Assembly (NCBI RefSeq): GCF_041381155.1
Contig: NC_091135.1
Location: forward strand, 50,790,086-50,854,085
From: Argopecten irradians
Lineage: Eukaryota > Mollusca > Bivalvia > Pectinida > Pectinidae
Reading direction: 5' to 3'
Length of the DNA stretch: 64,000 nt
Made by a program: the position numbers and the translations under genes. Numbering within the stretch: position 1 is the stretch's first letter; the number at the start of each line of letters is the position of its first letter. Of this stretch, positions 35,841 through 47,465 are shown in pieces. The notes beneath the pieces were generated by a model. The model was not told the origin of the DNA. It did no database searches and worked only from the letters and a program-made list of their open reading frames with translations.

Positions 35841-36552
35841 AACAGTAAATATTATACATTTAAGGGGTAAAAATAACCACAAGCCCGTCGAGGGGGGGGC
35901 TATCAAATTTAATGAAGGGCCAATTGGTAATTTGATGAGCTGGTTTATCGGGCTTGCCGATACTTTAACCAAAAGAGTGTCTTTTAAAATCAAAATTTAA
36001 TCTAAGTATTGTAACTAATCATTATTATATGTCTTGCTTGTTGTGAATTTTCAAAATATTCTAGAATGCACCAGAGGTTTTTTTTATGTTTTTCAAAATT
36101 TTCTGGAGGGAGATGGGGGCTGCACCCATGTCACAAGCAGTCTGACGTCGCTCCAGGTCCCAAATATCAAGACTACTTAAATCAATGAAGGGCCAGTATA
36201 TTTTCTTTAGGGCAAGCCCTTGAATGGTCCAGCAAAAATGAATCCTTATTTCTACCCTTGATACATGAGCAGCAATGAGCTATACATGTATGTACATTAT
36301 AAATGAATTTAATAAATAAATAAATTATTCATTTGTCTCCATTTTTTTCTTCTTTTCTGTAGTGTATTACAATGTACGGTATATCAGTAGATCCACCTGT
36401 ATTTTTTAATGTGCACTAGTTGTTCTACACAGACAGATTTACATATATTCAGCTAATATTGTACTTTGTATCGTGTGAGTATTGAATTTTTTGTAATGCC
36501 AAATGTAACTTTCCAAAAATAATAGAGAGGTAAAATATTCTGTGCGTCGTAC
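35841..36552. other. Non-coding intron stretch
   Basis: Between the MITE and the THAP exon of the copy 2 transposase; nothing recognised. Confidence 0.45.
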
Positions 36553-36831
36553 CTAATAGTGTTTCCTTATAATCCCAAGGAAGAAAATGTGCCCTGCAAA
36601 CGACGTCATCCGGTGAAGGGGACCACAGCCCTTTGGTATCCCGGTAATAGCGATTCTCCATTTTAGCTGCAAACTTGGATCTCGAGGGAACTTATGTCCT
36701 CCGCTTGCTGTACAACTAGGTACACAACGGTATTTAACCGTTATAACGATGAGGAAAGTGGATAGAAACAATGGCATTGAAATAGCTATACCGGAACCTT
36801 TACATCTAACCTTTCTGACAGTAAACATCAT

Positions 36832-37377
36832 GTTCAACTTGGTAGCCCTTCATCCCAGCATGCTGCAGGCCTGATATCAGTACCCTGTGCCTACTGGTTC
36901 TTGGGAAGAAGTCGTTTAAAGATTTAAGCCATTTTTACCCACATGACCTTGAATGAAGATCAAGGTCATTCATTTGAACAAACTTGATAGTCCTTCATCC
37001 AAGCATGTCAAGGGCCCAATATCAGGTCTCTAGGCGCCTAAGTTATTCACAAGAAGTTGTTTAAAGAATTTTAGCCTATTTGACCCATGTGACCTTGAAT
37101 AAAAGTCACGGTCATTCATTTGAACAAACTTGGTAGCACTTCATCGCAGCATGCTACATGCCCAATATCAGTACCTGGGCCTTCTGAGTCTTGAGAAGAA
37201 GTCGTTTAAAGATTTTTGCATATTTGACCCCCGTCAACTTGGTAGCTTTTTATCCCAGCATGCTACAGGCCTTCCGGTTATTGAGAAGAAGTCGTTTGAA
37301 TGAAAAGTTTACTTATGGCACACAATGCACAACGACGGACGGTGCATGATGACCCTTCGGGTCAGATGACCTATTAA
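36832..37377 (+). mobile_element. Pearl-like element, third monomer family, partial
   Basis: Monomers of ~145 bp with AACTTGGTAGC, CATCCCAGCATGCT and GAAGAAGTCGTTTAAAGATT begin near 36836, 36981 and 37127. An ACGACGGACGG stretch follows, then a hairpin end (GACCCTTCGGGTC) closing AGATGACCTATTAAG. It truncates the right side of ISL2EU copy 2. Confidence 0.7.
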
Positions 37378-37800
37378 GTGCAACAGTACCACTATACAAG
37401 AACGCACTCCATAAATATATCACAGTCTCCCAAAACACGCACCTCCACAACATACACACCACATACATGGGAGGCTGTCCTTACATGACCATAGCTGTTA
37501 ATAGGACGTTAACTAATCAAACAAACAAACAAACAAACAAACAAACAAACAAAAAGGTTTGCCCGTGGTCAGTATTGTGACCGGGTGGGGAGTACTTGTT
37601 TGGAGATGCGTTTCGTTCATATAGCACCATAAATAGGGCAAGAGTGTCTCTACTACAAGAGTGTTTCTATAACAACAATGTCTCTATTACAAGTGTCTCT
37701 GTGACAAGAGTGTCTCTATTACATGAGAGCGCAGCACGAATTTACGGCAGTCTCCGAAAACACGCACTTAATTCAAGCAACACACCGTAAACATTCGCAT
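37378..37800 (+). mobile_element. SINE fragments, two pieces
   Basis: 37378-37555 is the 3' part of the SINE family ending in an expanded (CAAA)n tail (37516-37553). 37556-37800 is a diverged core (GTTTGCCCGTGGTCAG, GACCGGGTGGGG) with its own degraded 3' half. Confidence 0.65.
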
Positions 37801-38260
37801 ATCGGACATACCGGAAGAACAAACAAAGCCTGACTTCAAAACCTGTAGATTATCCGGTTTCTTTTCCAATAATAGTGCAATCAACTTTCGTCCTTTCGTG
37901 GTATTGTTAAAAAGTATCAACACACATAATGGTATGAGGCAATGGTATCATCAATTCTTTTCATCCGTATGATTACATTTTGGAAACGTCAAATTCATCA
38001 TTACGTTCAAAAGTCGGCCATGCTTGTTTTAATAATCCAAGCGTTTACAACACTTGTGTTACAAGAAAAACAGGCTAACAATTTTCCGCATAAACCCCCA
38101 AAAAGTTAATTAATCAAACAAATAAACAATGGTTAACATAGGGTATGTTTGGAAAATGGAAACACAACATATTTTCTAGGCGTAGTAATACGTTAATTAA
38201 TGAAACAAATAAGCAATGCACCCATAAGAGGCCTTCCTTAAAGGCGATAAAAATAGAAGG
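37801..38260. other. Non-coding spacer
   Basis: No gene. Contains two short AATTAATCAAACAAA / AATTAATGAAACAAA motifs (38106, 38193) that look like isolated retroposon tails. Confidence 0.4.
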
Positions 38261-38329
38261 TACAGTTGGGAGCAAGCTAAACTTGGTAGTGAAGTGCACT
38301 GGAGTGCACAAGGAAAGTTAACTCTGGTT

Positions 38330-38482
38330 CACTAGCTAGTGCACTAGAGTTAACACCGTAGTGCACTAGAGTTAACATCGTAGTGCACTAGAGTTAACAT
38401 TGTAGTGCACTAGAGTTAACAACGTAGTGCACTAGAGTTAACACTGTAGTGCACTGGAGTTCACATCGTAGTGCACAAGATA
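38330..38482 (+). repeat. 22-bp tandem array, left arm of element A
   Basis: About six units spaced exactly 22 bp (for example GTGCAC at 38361 and 38383). Unit core AGTGCACTAGAGTTAACA. Confidence 0.88.
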
Positions 38483-41400
38483 AATGAGCCTGATACTCCT
38501 ACTTATTGCACAAATTGTACATGTACAATCTGTTCATGTATATTTCATTGAATGATTTTAAATATCTTTCAATTATTTCAGATGAATTACCAAACGTACT
38601 CTGTATTTAAAAATTAGCATAATTAAGTCAATTAGTATGTATATAATTAATTTATTAAATAAAATGGTTACTTTTATTGGTGTACATATATGGGTTTCAT
38701 CTGAGTAATTAAGCCTTACATGAGTTTTAATATTAAAGTAAAGAATATACCGTAAGCTGCAATATGGCTTGACCACATGCATCTTTTCTTTAGATAATTT
38801 TTTTTTTCAGAAAATAAATGAATTCATTTATTTATTAGGATCAAATATTTTATACTTGTTATAATACATTTACTAATAGCTACATTTATTACTCAGATCA
38901 AATATTAGGTATTCTAGATATAAATAGCTATATTTATTTTAAAGGCCCATTACCTTTCCGGGGCAAAATGTAAAGGTTTCTTAAAAAAACATTAATAGCA
39001 TCAGAAAATGCGTACCGATGACCTAAAATAAGGTTACGACACCAAGCATATGCAAGATTTCCTGCGTAATATATGAAAACAGTGGAGAGTCAATTCGCTG
39101 TTTTGCCGTCTGGCGCAGTGATAGTCAACTACCGCCCGGTATTTAGGACGACGGCGGGAAACATAATACGACCCGCGTTATGAAAATAAACATTTTATTT
39201 ATTTTAATCAAATCGTTCAGAAGGTGATGATAAATGTAGTATTAACGGTAAGTTAATAATTTTTGCGACTCTACAAAATTATCGATCTTGTTTTACATTC
39301 CCATTTAAAAAATTTAAAACCGTTTCGGAAAAGTAGTGGGCCTTTAATTTATTTCATGTATTTAATTAATTTTTTTATTTGATTTTATTATTTATTTATT
39401 TGAATCATTTATCTTTGTTTTTGCCATTCTAGAAATTAACAGCTATATATAATTGTATTTCACATTTAGAATGTCAGATTTTGTATATTTAGCAGTTTTG
39501 GCTATTACACTTTTATTATACCCTCATAAGTTGCTTGGTGAATTTTACCTGTACTGGCCAGGCTCCAGGGCAAGAACCAAGCTAGGGATCACCTGTCTTG
39601 TTATGCATGACTGCCCCTCCCCTAATCCTATAATTACCTATGACGCAAGTTCAATTAACACAAAAAATTGTGATTCGATCCTTTGAACAGGTGCCCTATG
39701 AGTATTGATTTTTGAAAAGTTACAGAACTTTGTATTTTGTCAAAAGTCAACAATTTAACTGAAATAAAATAGGTTGAAATTCATTAAAACGTTCTTATTA
39801 TTAGCTACCTTTGTACCCAAATAACTCTGTCAGAGACATACAAATATAGATTTTATATGTCTCTGACTCTGTTAATCAATTCTAGCAAGAAATTTATATG
39901 GTTATTTAACAGCTGAGCGATTGGGACAATCAGTCAATCAAATTCGCGAATCCATTCCATATGATAAACGGACCACGTTGATGAGTCTAATTATTTAAAT
40001 CAAATCCTTATTTCTGTTTAAGCATATATTTCTACACATGTAATATTACATCATAATATTTGAAATATATTTTGATTGATGTATTAAATTTTGATTTATT
40101 TCTATATAATTATCTATGTATAAACATATGAAATCTATATCAAAATTAAGCAGCAAAAATTGTTTACATTTATCAAAAGTGATGATCATCGACCTGCATG
40201 TACATTAAAATAATGTGGAGTATGTGTCACATATAATTCATTTTGTGTTTTAGTGTTTACAATATTTTTATCATATATATATCAAGGATTTCTAACTTAA
40301 CTACTTTCGTGTTCATATTAATTATTTAATTGTTATGATATTTAATTGATGTTTAATTGGTATAAAAGTCTGTCACATACACTGATATACAAAATGTACA
40401 TGTACTGTGCATTGTACATGGGGACACAGGTATACACTGAACCCGCATAAATGACTTGTATACTGTAAACTCTAGGCACACAGGTCTGTCGTTATGGTTA
40501 CTAGGCCTAGGGCCCTATTTCCCCATGCATCCCACATCCTGAGGTGACCCCTTACCCGAGATGATCAGTCAGGCGTCACAGGTAAGGTATACATATTTTC
40601 TTTAACCCCAGGGGGTCCATTATAGCATTCAATTCAACAGATATATAGCATGCTGTGACAGCCTCTGTACCTGATTAGTTTAGTAAAGTCTAACTGCCTA
40701 CTTGACCCCATGTGGTTTTGTTTCATATAATAATAATAATAATAAACTTACAGCTACTTTTTATCAAAATATGCCTATTCTTTCAATTGACAATAATTGT
40801 TACAATATTGTTTTTTTCCCTCAAAATGAAGATAATGTATTCACATTGTTTTGTATCTTGTTATTTTATTTATATTTTTTGAGGAGATGGAGAGGGTTTA
40901 TTAATTATGTATAGTTAAATTTATAATACATCTGTACATGGACATGTACATGTACAACTATATGTGTATTCCAAACATGCTTTGAGACAATACTCTTTGG
41001 GCTCCTTTATACCCCAGCCCCACCCCAAACCTACTTAGCTATATTGTATGTGTATTTCACCACTCTGACACTTATTCTGCCCTCTGGACATGAATTGTTT
41101 TACCTGAAATTTAACTAACATGCTGGCTCAGGTATACATACGACCATCATTCATACTAGTCCAAGAAAAAGATGTGATTACATGAAGAAATGTACGTAAA
41201 ATCAAATATTAAGATAATATACTGTATAAATTTCTGGTAAAACCTTTAATCTAGCTGGAATAAATGTAGCTTCGTGAACACTGTATATAAAAATACAAGT
41301 TATCTAATTGACAATTTTAATTGTCCATGCACACTGTTGGGATAACTTTCATCCCCAATATTACAATTGTTAGTAATTGTAAGGATCCATATGGTGTCCG

Positions 41401-41517
41401 GAAAATTCATTCATTTATTTATTTCAAAATGAATATAAGTTATACCACAAATTTGAATATACTTGTATTTGTAAGGTTATACTGGAACATGTGTGTATCA
41501 CGTAAAGGCACTGTAAA
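38483..41517. other. Interior of element A
   Basis: AT-rich and non-coding apart from a MITE (38941-39345). At 39905-40020 a stretch (CCATTCCATATGATAAACGG, then TTGATGAGTCTAATT) is related to 61150-61220. A (TAA)n run lies at ~40728-40745. Confidence 0.5.
38941..39345. mobile_element. MITE, TIR AAAGGCCC..., copy 2 (inverted)
   Basis: Same family as 20818-21209, in the opposite orientation. Ends AAAGGCCCATTACCTTTCCGG and CGGAAAAGTAGTGGGCCTTT. Inserted in element A. Confidence 0.78.
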
Positions 41518-41725
41518 ACTGAAGTGCACTACATAGTGCACTAGAGTTAACATCGTAGTGCACTAGAGTTAACATTGTAGTGCACTAGAGTTAACATTGT
41601 AGTGCACTAGAGTTAACACTGTAGTGAACTGGAGTTCACATCGTAGTGCACTCTAGTGCACTACAATGTTTAGTCTAGTGCACTACGTTGTTCACTACGT
41701 GTGCACTACAAAGTGCACTAGATAC
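41518..41725 (+). repeat. 22-bp tandem array, right arm of element A
   Basis: Four to five 22-bp units in the same orientation as the left array, then units in inverse orientation nearer the end (CTAGTGCACTAC). The inverse units match the mirrored arm. Confidence 0.82.
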
Positions 41726-42157
41726 CAAATTTAGTTTGCTCCCAACTGTACATGAAAAATGTGATAATAGGCTAGACACATTTGTATGTATTATTTAAAC
41801 ATATATCAGTTTGATATTTGTTTTCATTATTTTTCTTGTTTTTTCGACAATCTCATTGGACGTCGGTCCCCTACGTCACCCCCTTTAAAACAATGATCGA
41901 TTGATAAAAGTTGATTGACCGATCTGTCCGGTCACACTTAATAACGACAACAAACGACAAGAAACGACAACACGTTAAATACAAGGAAAAGTTGGTGACA
42001 ACATAAGATATGTTATTCAGTACATTAAAATGAATATTTCTACCAAGTTTTATGAAGATTGGTGCAAAAATGAAGGAATTAGAGCGATTTTAATATTCTG
42101 AAATCGGCCGCTGGTCAACGATAGATCGAGTGACAAGAGGTTTGCCGTGACGGTATA

Positions 42158-43702
42158 GGAGATTTCAGAAAAGATGGCGTGACGTCACAGAAAGTTTACA
42201 TCCGGGTCCTCAAAGGTACAAACACTGTATGTCGACTGATGAAAACAATAACAGATACGTACAGCACTGCTACAAAATCGATACTGTGGCAAAAGTATAC
42301 ACTTTCATACTTGCAAATTCTGACATTAAAATAGTTTCTTATTGTTTCAGAGATTACAGACATTTATATTTACAATTTCTTATTGCTAAATATATTTGTG
42401 TAGATTTAGTGTTGAGGCCAGGTTGCGAAGCGGTGTCGGGCCGTCACATGTACACGCTTTTTGTTCACACATAGAAATCCATGTTGTGAAAAAGTTATGA
42501 ATAAATAATTGATTTCAAAGTATCATATTTCTGTAATACACGGAAAATATAAATATAACGAAATGTGAACCACCTGGTCAGACCACGGCCGCTCGTGCAT
42601 GGCTTCGCCGGTAGATCACCTCGGTCAACAGCCAATAGTTGGGAAATTAATAATATTTATACGTAATTACCAACGTATATCTCAATAAGTACTTGTAAAA
42701 GATATATATTTCGTTATTTCCTATGTATATCTGGTTTTAAATAAATGGTATAAACCACGCTTACACATAAATGAAGATGTATGTGTACGTACACGTACAG
42801 TATTGCTGCCAATATCTCGAAAAATAAAATAGTGAAATAGTGAAATCGTTCAATTTCATGAGTTTATTTTTTAATTTTTAGTCACTTTTATTCCATGTGC
42901 CGTTATGTGAAATGTCAAATTGAGATGATATTACTTTTAAGTAATTTGAATGCATGTTAGATAGACTACATTTAGATTTATGAATTACAACATAGCTAGA
43001 TCGTAATACTAGAAATGCCGACCAGGACACATTGCGCACGGCATCGAGTTTTTTTTTAAATATGATAAAAAGAAACTATAAAATGACTCTTTTGAATGTC
43101 ATAAACTAAATTCCAAAATTTCTGACGAAAAAGTTAACCAGAATATATAATTTTGTGACTCTGAAAAATGACGAAATTCGGGATCTCGGCAGTACTGTAC
43201 GTAATGGCTGCCGTGCGCTTGGGGTAATCTACGAAGGCAAATTTTAATTTAGTCATAATCACACATCGTAAGATGTTTTACCAAGTTAAACTTAGAAAAC
43301 AGTAATCGATTATTAAAATATCATTATATTATTTGGGAAAACTTGGAATTTAATATGTAGTTTCTGATAATTTTGTAACTTCTGTCAATATTTATACGTA
43401 TGTCTAATGTCGACCGTGTTTTTACTCGTGGCGGTCGAAAATGGAGTATAAATAGAGTAAAATATATGAATACCAGATGTTTATATCTAAATATTTTTGT
43501 TAAATATATTTATTTACCCTTTTTATAATTAAAATAACGCAATAGTTCTCGGATTGTCGCACTATTTATGACAATAGGATGTAAACAATCATCGCAAGCG
43601 GCTGTGTTCCCACTATGTTTATGTGTAGATATACAGAGTTGTACCTTTGAGCGCCCGGATGTACCTTTGTGTGACGTCATCGCCATCTTTTCTGAAATCT
43701 CC
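42158..43702. mobile_element. TIR element nested in the left arm of the MULE
   Basis: Left end GGAGATTTCAGAAAAGATGG and right end CCATCTTTTCTGAAATCTCC are exact inverses. Similarity continues for ~70 bp (TGACGTCA, ACATCCGGG, CAAAGGTACAA). Length 1545 bp, without a recognisable gene. No clear target duplication; relative to the right MULE arm about 8 bases of target seem to be missing. Confidence 0.8.
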
Positions 43703-44110
43703 ACGTTGTTACATCGAAAATGTTTAAAAAAAACCTAACGACAACAGCATGACCATAGCTGTTAATAGGACGTTAATTAAACAAACAAACAAACAAACAA
43801 ACTAACGACAACAGAAGATATGTTATTTGTCATACTATAATGCATCTATGTACAAAATTTCATTAAGATTGGAATAAAAATGAAGACTTTATACCTGTTT
43901 TAATGTTACGAGATCGGCGACTGGTCAGGTTTATATCGCGAGTGTGTATGTTCAGTATTACCGACAACACATCATAGCATTAAAAAAATTACAAAAACCT
44001 AACGACAACATAAGATATGTTGTTTTTCATACCATAATGCATCTCTGTACAAAATTTCATTAAAATTGGAGAAAAAATACCGGAGTAATGACGATTTCAA
44101 ATATGAAGAG
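43703..44110 (+). repeat. Subrepeats of the MULE left TIR
   Basis: Units beginning ACGACAACA(T/G)AAGATATGTT recur near 41990, 43805 and 44000 and are mirrored in the right arm. Each has TACAAAATTTCATTAAGATTGG-like and GAGATCGGCGACTGGTCA-like parts. The TIR is thus built from diverged tandem units. Confidence 0.75.
43748..43801 (+). mobile_element. SINE copy 9, only 54 bp, with 13-bp TSD
   Basis: Contains just ATGACCATAGCTGTTAATAG and the tail, flanked by CTAACGACAACAG (43735-43747, 43802-43814). An extreme 5' truncation of the family, inserted in the MULE arm. Confidence 0.85.
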
Positions 44111-44525
44111 ACGCAGAATGTATACATGTGTGTAAGCCAAGCTTACATGTACAGATCTAGATCCGACCGACAACACAAACTATTTTACGAAATTACGTTA
44201 CCGCAAATAATAATATATGTAACCTATATCTAAAGAAAGTAATTCATGTCAATTGTAATGACTATTGATGAAGATTTGAATGAGTAATGGTCATTGAAAT
44301 TCTCAGTAGACCGACGGCTTGCATACAGTATTCATACGTGTATGCACACACGTGTGTATATTATCAGTGTGATTACAGTTCGCGATTGTATTTATTGTTA
44401 TGTAAACATATGGTGTGTATATATACTTCCCATATGTTATCTTAAGGAATACATTATTGTATGTTTTTTTTATTATTATTGTACATTTTTGTATAAAATA
44501 TTTGCGTATATTTTCGAGAGCATGA
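44111..44525. other. MULE interior, 5' side
   Basis: No clear coding signal. Includes a hairpin-like ACGTGTATGCACACACGTGT stretch near 44336. Confidence 0.4.
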
Positions 44526-45140
44526 ATGAACGACAAAGAAAAAGCGCCGATAATGTCGTCTATCTTTGGCGAGGATGGACTGATCAATTCGGATACTATC
44601 AAAGAATTTGATTCAGTATCAAGCAAAATCGACGATATGTATGGTGAACGTATGGGTACATATTGGTCTGAAAAAACTTTACCAACTATCCGGCGCAGGT
44701 TGGTTGAGGCCAGAGTACGATGCCCCCATATACCCAAAGGCTGGAAAAACAACAATTGCGAATCAATGAATGACATCATAAAGCTTGTTGGTGACTGGGA
44801 AAAAACGATAAGAGCACATACAAAACACGCAGTACAACCACGTGCGCAGATCGCGTCACGGAATAGGAGAGTACGAATTAGCCCCGCATGCGCAACTTTT
44901 AAAAATAAGTTCAGTATTTTGGAGAGAACTGCCCGTTGTAGAAAGACAACGGAAAGTGCACAAGTTTTTGAAACTTGTGAAGCAGAAAAAGGAACGTATA
45001 TATTCCACTAATGGAATGCTAACTATTCCAAAAACTGCAGCCATCACGAAAAAACCGGATACACGAAAACGTGTGCGTGGAAATGAACAGAATCGCACGG
45101 TCCGTCTAAACAGAAAAAAATGTCTTAGCGAAATCTTGTG
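44526..45140 (+). pseudogene. MULE transposase, C-terminal remnant
   Basis: The first part (44526-44840) reads TLPTIRRRLVEARV, IPKGWKNNNCESMNDIIKLV and GDW; the NNCESMN box is typical of the region after the catalytic core in animal MULE transposases. The next part needs a frame change near 44850 and reads RRSRHGIGEYELAPHAQL, WRELPVVERQRKVHKFLKLV. A basic tail follows. The catalytic D-D-E part upstream is not found in this copy. So this is a 5'-deleted, frameshifted remnant. Confidence 0.7.
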
Positions 45141-45593
45141 TGCCCGCAGGACGGGGTTCAAGATATTTAAGGATTGTGTTTCTCTTAAACAGTTAGACTT
45201 TAAACGATACGTTTGCGAAATTATCAGTTTGACATTTTACGATATGTTTGCGAAATATCTTGTGTGCCCGCAGGACGGGATTCAAGATGTTTTAACAGTT
45301 AAAATTCGTTTACCTTCTAATACTTTTCAAATGAATTACACGTATGTATGTGTCAGTAAAAATCATTCAATAAATAAAATCTGTAAGTTCAGTAATAAAA
45401 AGTGTTAAATAAACGTAATATTTGTAAGCTTCCCGAAATTAAAACTTACGATACGCAAGCGAAATCTTGTGTGCCCGCAAGACGGGATTCGAGATATTAA
45501 AACTTAATCTTTCAAATAAAACGTATTAAAGTCAAAGTTACCAAAGTTAATATAAAAATATTTAAGCAGCTAAAAAATACACACACACAAAAC
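45141..45593. repeat. Short repeated GTGTGCCCGCAGGACGG motif region
   Basis: The phrase CGAAATCTTGTGTGCCCGCA, then GGACGGG(A/G)TTCAAGAT, occurs near 45127, 45253 and 45457 with ACGATA(C/T)G around it. This looks like a degenerate ~150-bp repeat downstream of the MULE remnant. Confidence 0.65.
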
Positions 45594-47460
45594 AAGAGGC
45601 CCAGAGGGCCTGTATCGCTCACCTGGTTTTTGTTAGTAATTATCACAAGACTCAGACAATTAGAAAAATAAGCAAAATTGACTCCCAAAGTTTAATTTTG
45701 AATCACAACCATACAAATATGCTATCCAATACATAGGTTCAGAGACAAAGTAATCTATATGAAAATAGTAGCGTAATTGACCTTTTTGACCTCGCATCTA
45801 TTGCCGTCTAAGGCCCCGGGGGTCAGCCCTATCATTTGTACAATTGCAAATCCCAACCCTAAAAGGATGCTACCATTGCATTATAAGTGCTCTTCCATTC
45901 TTAGTTGCAGAGAAGAACGTTTATATGGAAATACTAAATTGACCCCTTTTGACCCCACACCTTCAGGCCCCCGGGGGGGGTCAAATTTGCAAAATTTTGA
46001 ATTCAAACCCTATAAGGATGTAACCATTGCATTATGAGCGTAATCCCATGTTAAGTTGCAGAGAAAAAGTTATTTATATGGAAATTGACCACTTTTGACC
46101 CCGCCCCTCAGGCTCCCGGGGGGTCAGCCCTATCATTTGCACAATTTTGAATTCCCACACTATAAGGATACTACCATTGTATTATGGGTGCTATAAACGT
46201 GCTTAGTTTCAGAGAAGAAGTCGTTTATATGGAAATAGCCAAATTGGCCCCTTTTGACCCCGCCCCTCAGGCCCCCTGGGGGTCAGCCCCATCATTTGTA
46301 CAATTTTGAATCCCCATCCTATAAGGATGCTACCATTGCATTATGGGTGCTATCCCATGCTTGGATTCAGAAAAGAAGTCGTTTATATGGAAATAGCCAA
46401 ATTGAACCCTTTTGACCCCGCCCCTCAGGCCCCCCGGGGGTCAGCCACATCATTTGTACAATTTTGAATCCCCAACCTATAAAGATACTACCATTGCATT
46501 ATGAGTGCTATCTCATGCTTAGTTTCAAAGAAGAAGTCGTTTATATGGAAATAGCCAAATTGACCCCATTTGACCCCGCCCCTCAGGCCCCCGGGGGTCT
46601 GCCCCATCATTTGTACAATTTTGAATCCCCCCACCCTATAAGGATGCTACCATTGCATTTATGGGTGCTATCCCATGCTTGGTTTCAGAGAAGAAGTCGT
46701 TTATATGGAAATAGCCAAATTGAACCCTTTTGACCCCGCCCCTCAGGCCCCCGGGGGGTCAGCCCCATCATTTGTACAATTTATAATCCCTACCCTATAA
46801 CGATACTACCATTGCATTATGAGTGCTATCTCATGCTTAGTTTCAGAGAAGAAGTCGTTTATATGGAAATAGCCAAATTGACCCCATTTGACCCCGCCCC
46901 TCAGGCCCCCGGGGGGTCAGCCCCATCATTTGTACAATTTTTGAATCCCCACCCTATAAGGATGCTACCATTGCATTATGGGTGCTATCCCATGCTTGGT
47001 TTCAGAGAAGAAGTCGTTTATATGGAAATAGCCAAATGGACCCCATTTGACCCCGCCCCTCAGGCCCCCGGGGGGTCAGCCCCACCATTTGTACAATTTT
47101 GAATCCCCATCCTATAAGGATGCTACCATTGCATTATGGGTGCTATCCCATGCTTGGTTTCAGAGAAGAAGTCGTTTATATGGAAATAGCCAAATTGACC
47201 CCTTTTGGCCCCGCCCTCAGGCCCCTGGGGGGTCAGCCCCATCATTTGTACAATTTTCAGTTAGTAGCCCATAAGGATGCTACCAGCCAAATTTTGTTGA
47301 AATCCGACCAGCGGTTATGGAGAAGAAGTCGATTGTTGACGGACGGACGGACGGACGGACGACGGACGACGGACGACGGACGACGGACGACGGACGACGG
47401 ACGCCGGACGCCACGGTATGGCATAAGCTCACCTTGGTCCTTCGGACCAGGTGAGCTAAA
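45594..47460 (+). mobile_element. Pearl-type element 3 (same monomer as element 1)
   Basis: Left end AAGAGGCCCAGAGGGCCTG; right end has an ACGG/ACG microsatellite (47338-47412) and a hairpin (TTGGTCCTTCGGACCA) closing AGGTGAGCTAAA. About ten ~155-bp monomers match those of element 1 in the opposite orientation. Inserted in the MULE. Confidence 0.83.
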
Positions 47461-47465
47461 AACTA

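Larger units (their letters stand above)
32579..36733 (-). pseudogene. ISL2EU copy 2 transposase gene (THAP + DDE), broken
   Basis: The THAP exon (36733-36553) shows CVPSCTASGGHKFPRDP, LKWRIAI and, after a frame change, VVCRAHFLPWDYKE; a donor GTAC follows. Exon 2 starts at 34116 after TTTTAG with GRLKDGVVPSVFPF, the same linker as copy 1. It continues through FLDFNHFMFVFHCLGPAAND (33760-33700), the HTH region (frame change near 33640), then the first catalytic D motif (VILDATEVP, ~33470-33440). A SINE interrupts it there. After the SINE come MVQDLFAAQDVH and the E motif HVERVIGLAK (~32710). Several frame changes and stops are present. The exon phases equal those of copy 1. Confidence 0.8.
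16947..36831. mobile_element. ISL2EU copy 2, old and heavily invaded
   Basis: The remains of a nuclease gene (+, exons from 17008 to 32007) and a transposase gene (-, 36733 to 32579) converge as in ISL2EU copy 1, so I read them as one element of about 20 kb. The left end is tentative: CCAGGTGGCG..ACCGGGTAC at ~16947-16980 resembles the subterminal sequence of copy 1. The right end appears lost where a Pearl-like element begins at 36832. Inside it lie a Pearl element, MITEs, ISL2EU copy 1, two SINEs and a small Helentron-like element. Continuity of the nuclease reading across the insertions is the main evidence that this is one element. Confidence 0.75.
38261..41750. mobile_element. Element A: TIR element with 22-bp GTGCAC arrays
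   Basis: Outer ends TACAGTTGGGAGCAA and its mirror TTGCTCCCAACTGTA lie 3.49 kb apart. Just inside each end is a tandem array of a 22-bp unit (GTGCACTAGAGTTAACA plus AT/TG/CG, then GTA). If the TA is a target duplication, the class would be TA-inserting. There is no coding sequence, so it is non-autonomous. Shares its end motif and GTGCAC core with element B. Confidence 0.78.

Noticed and set aside
38330-38482. Regular array that looks like a CRISPR array
   Set aside because: Units are tandem without unique spacers, the DNA is eukaryotic, and the array is mirrored at the other end of a TIR element.
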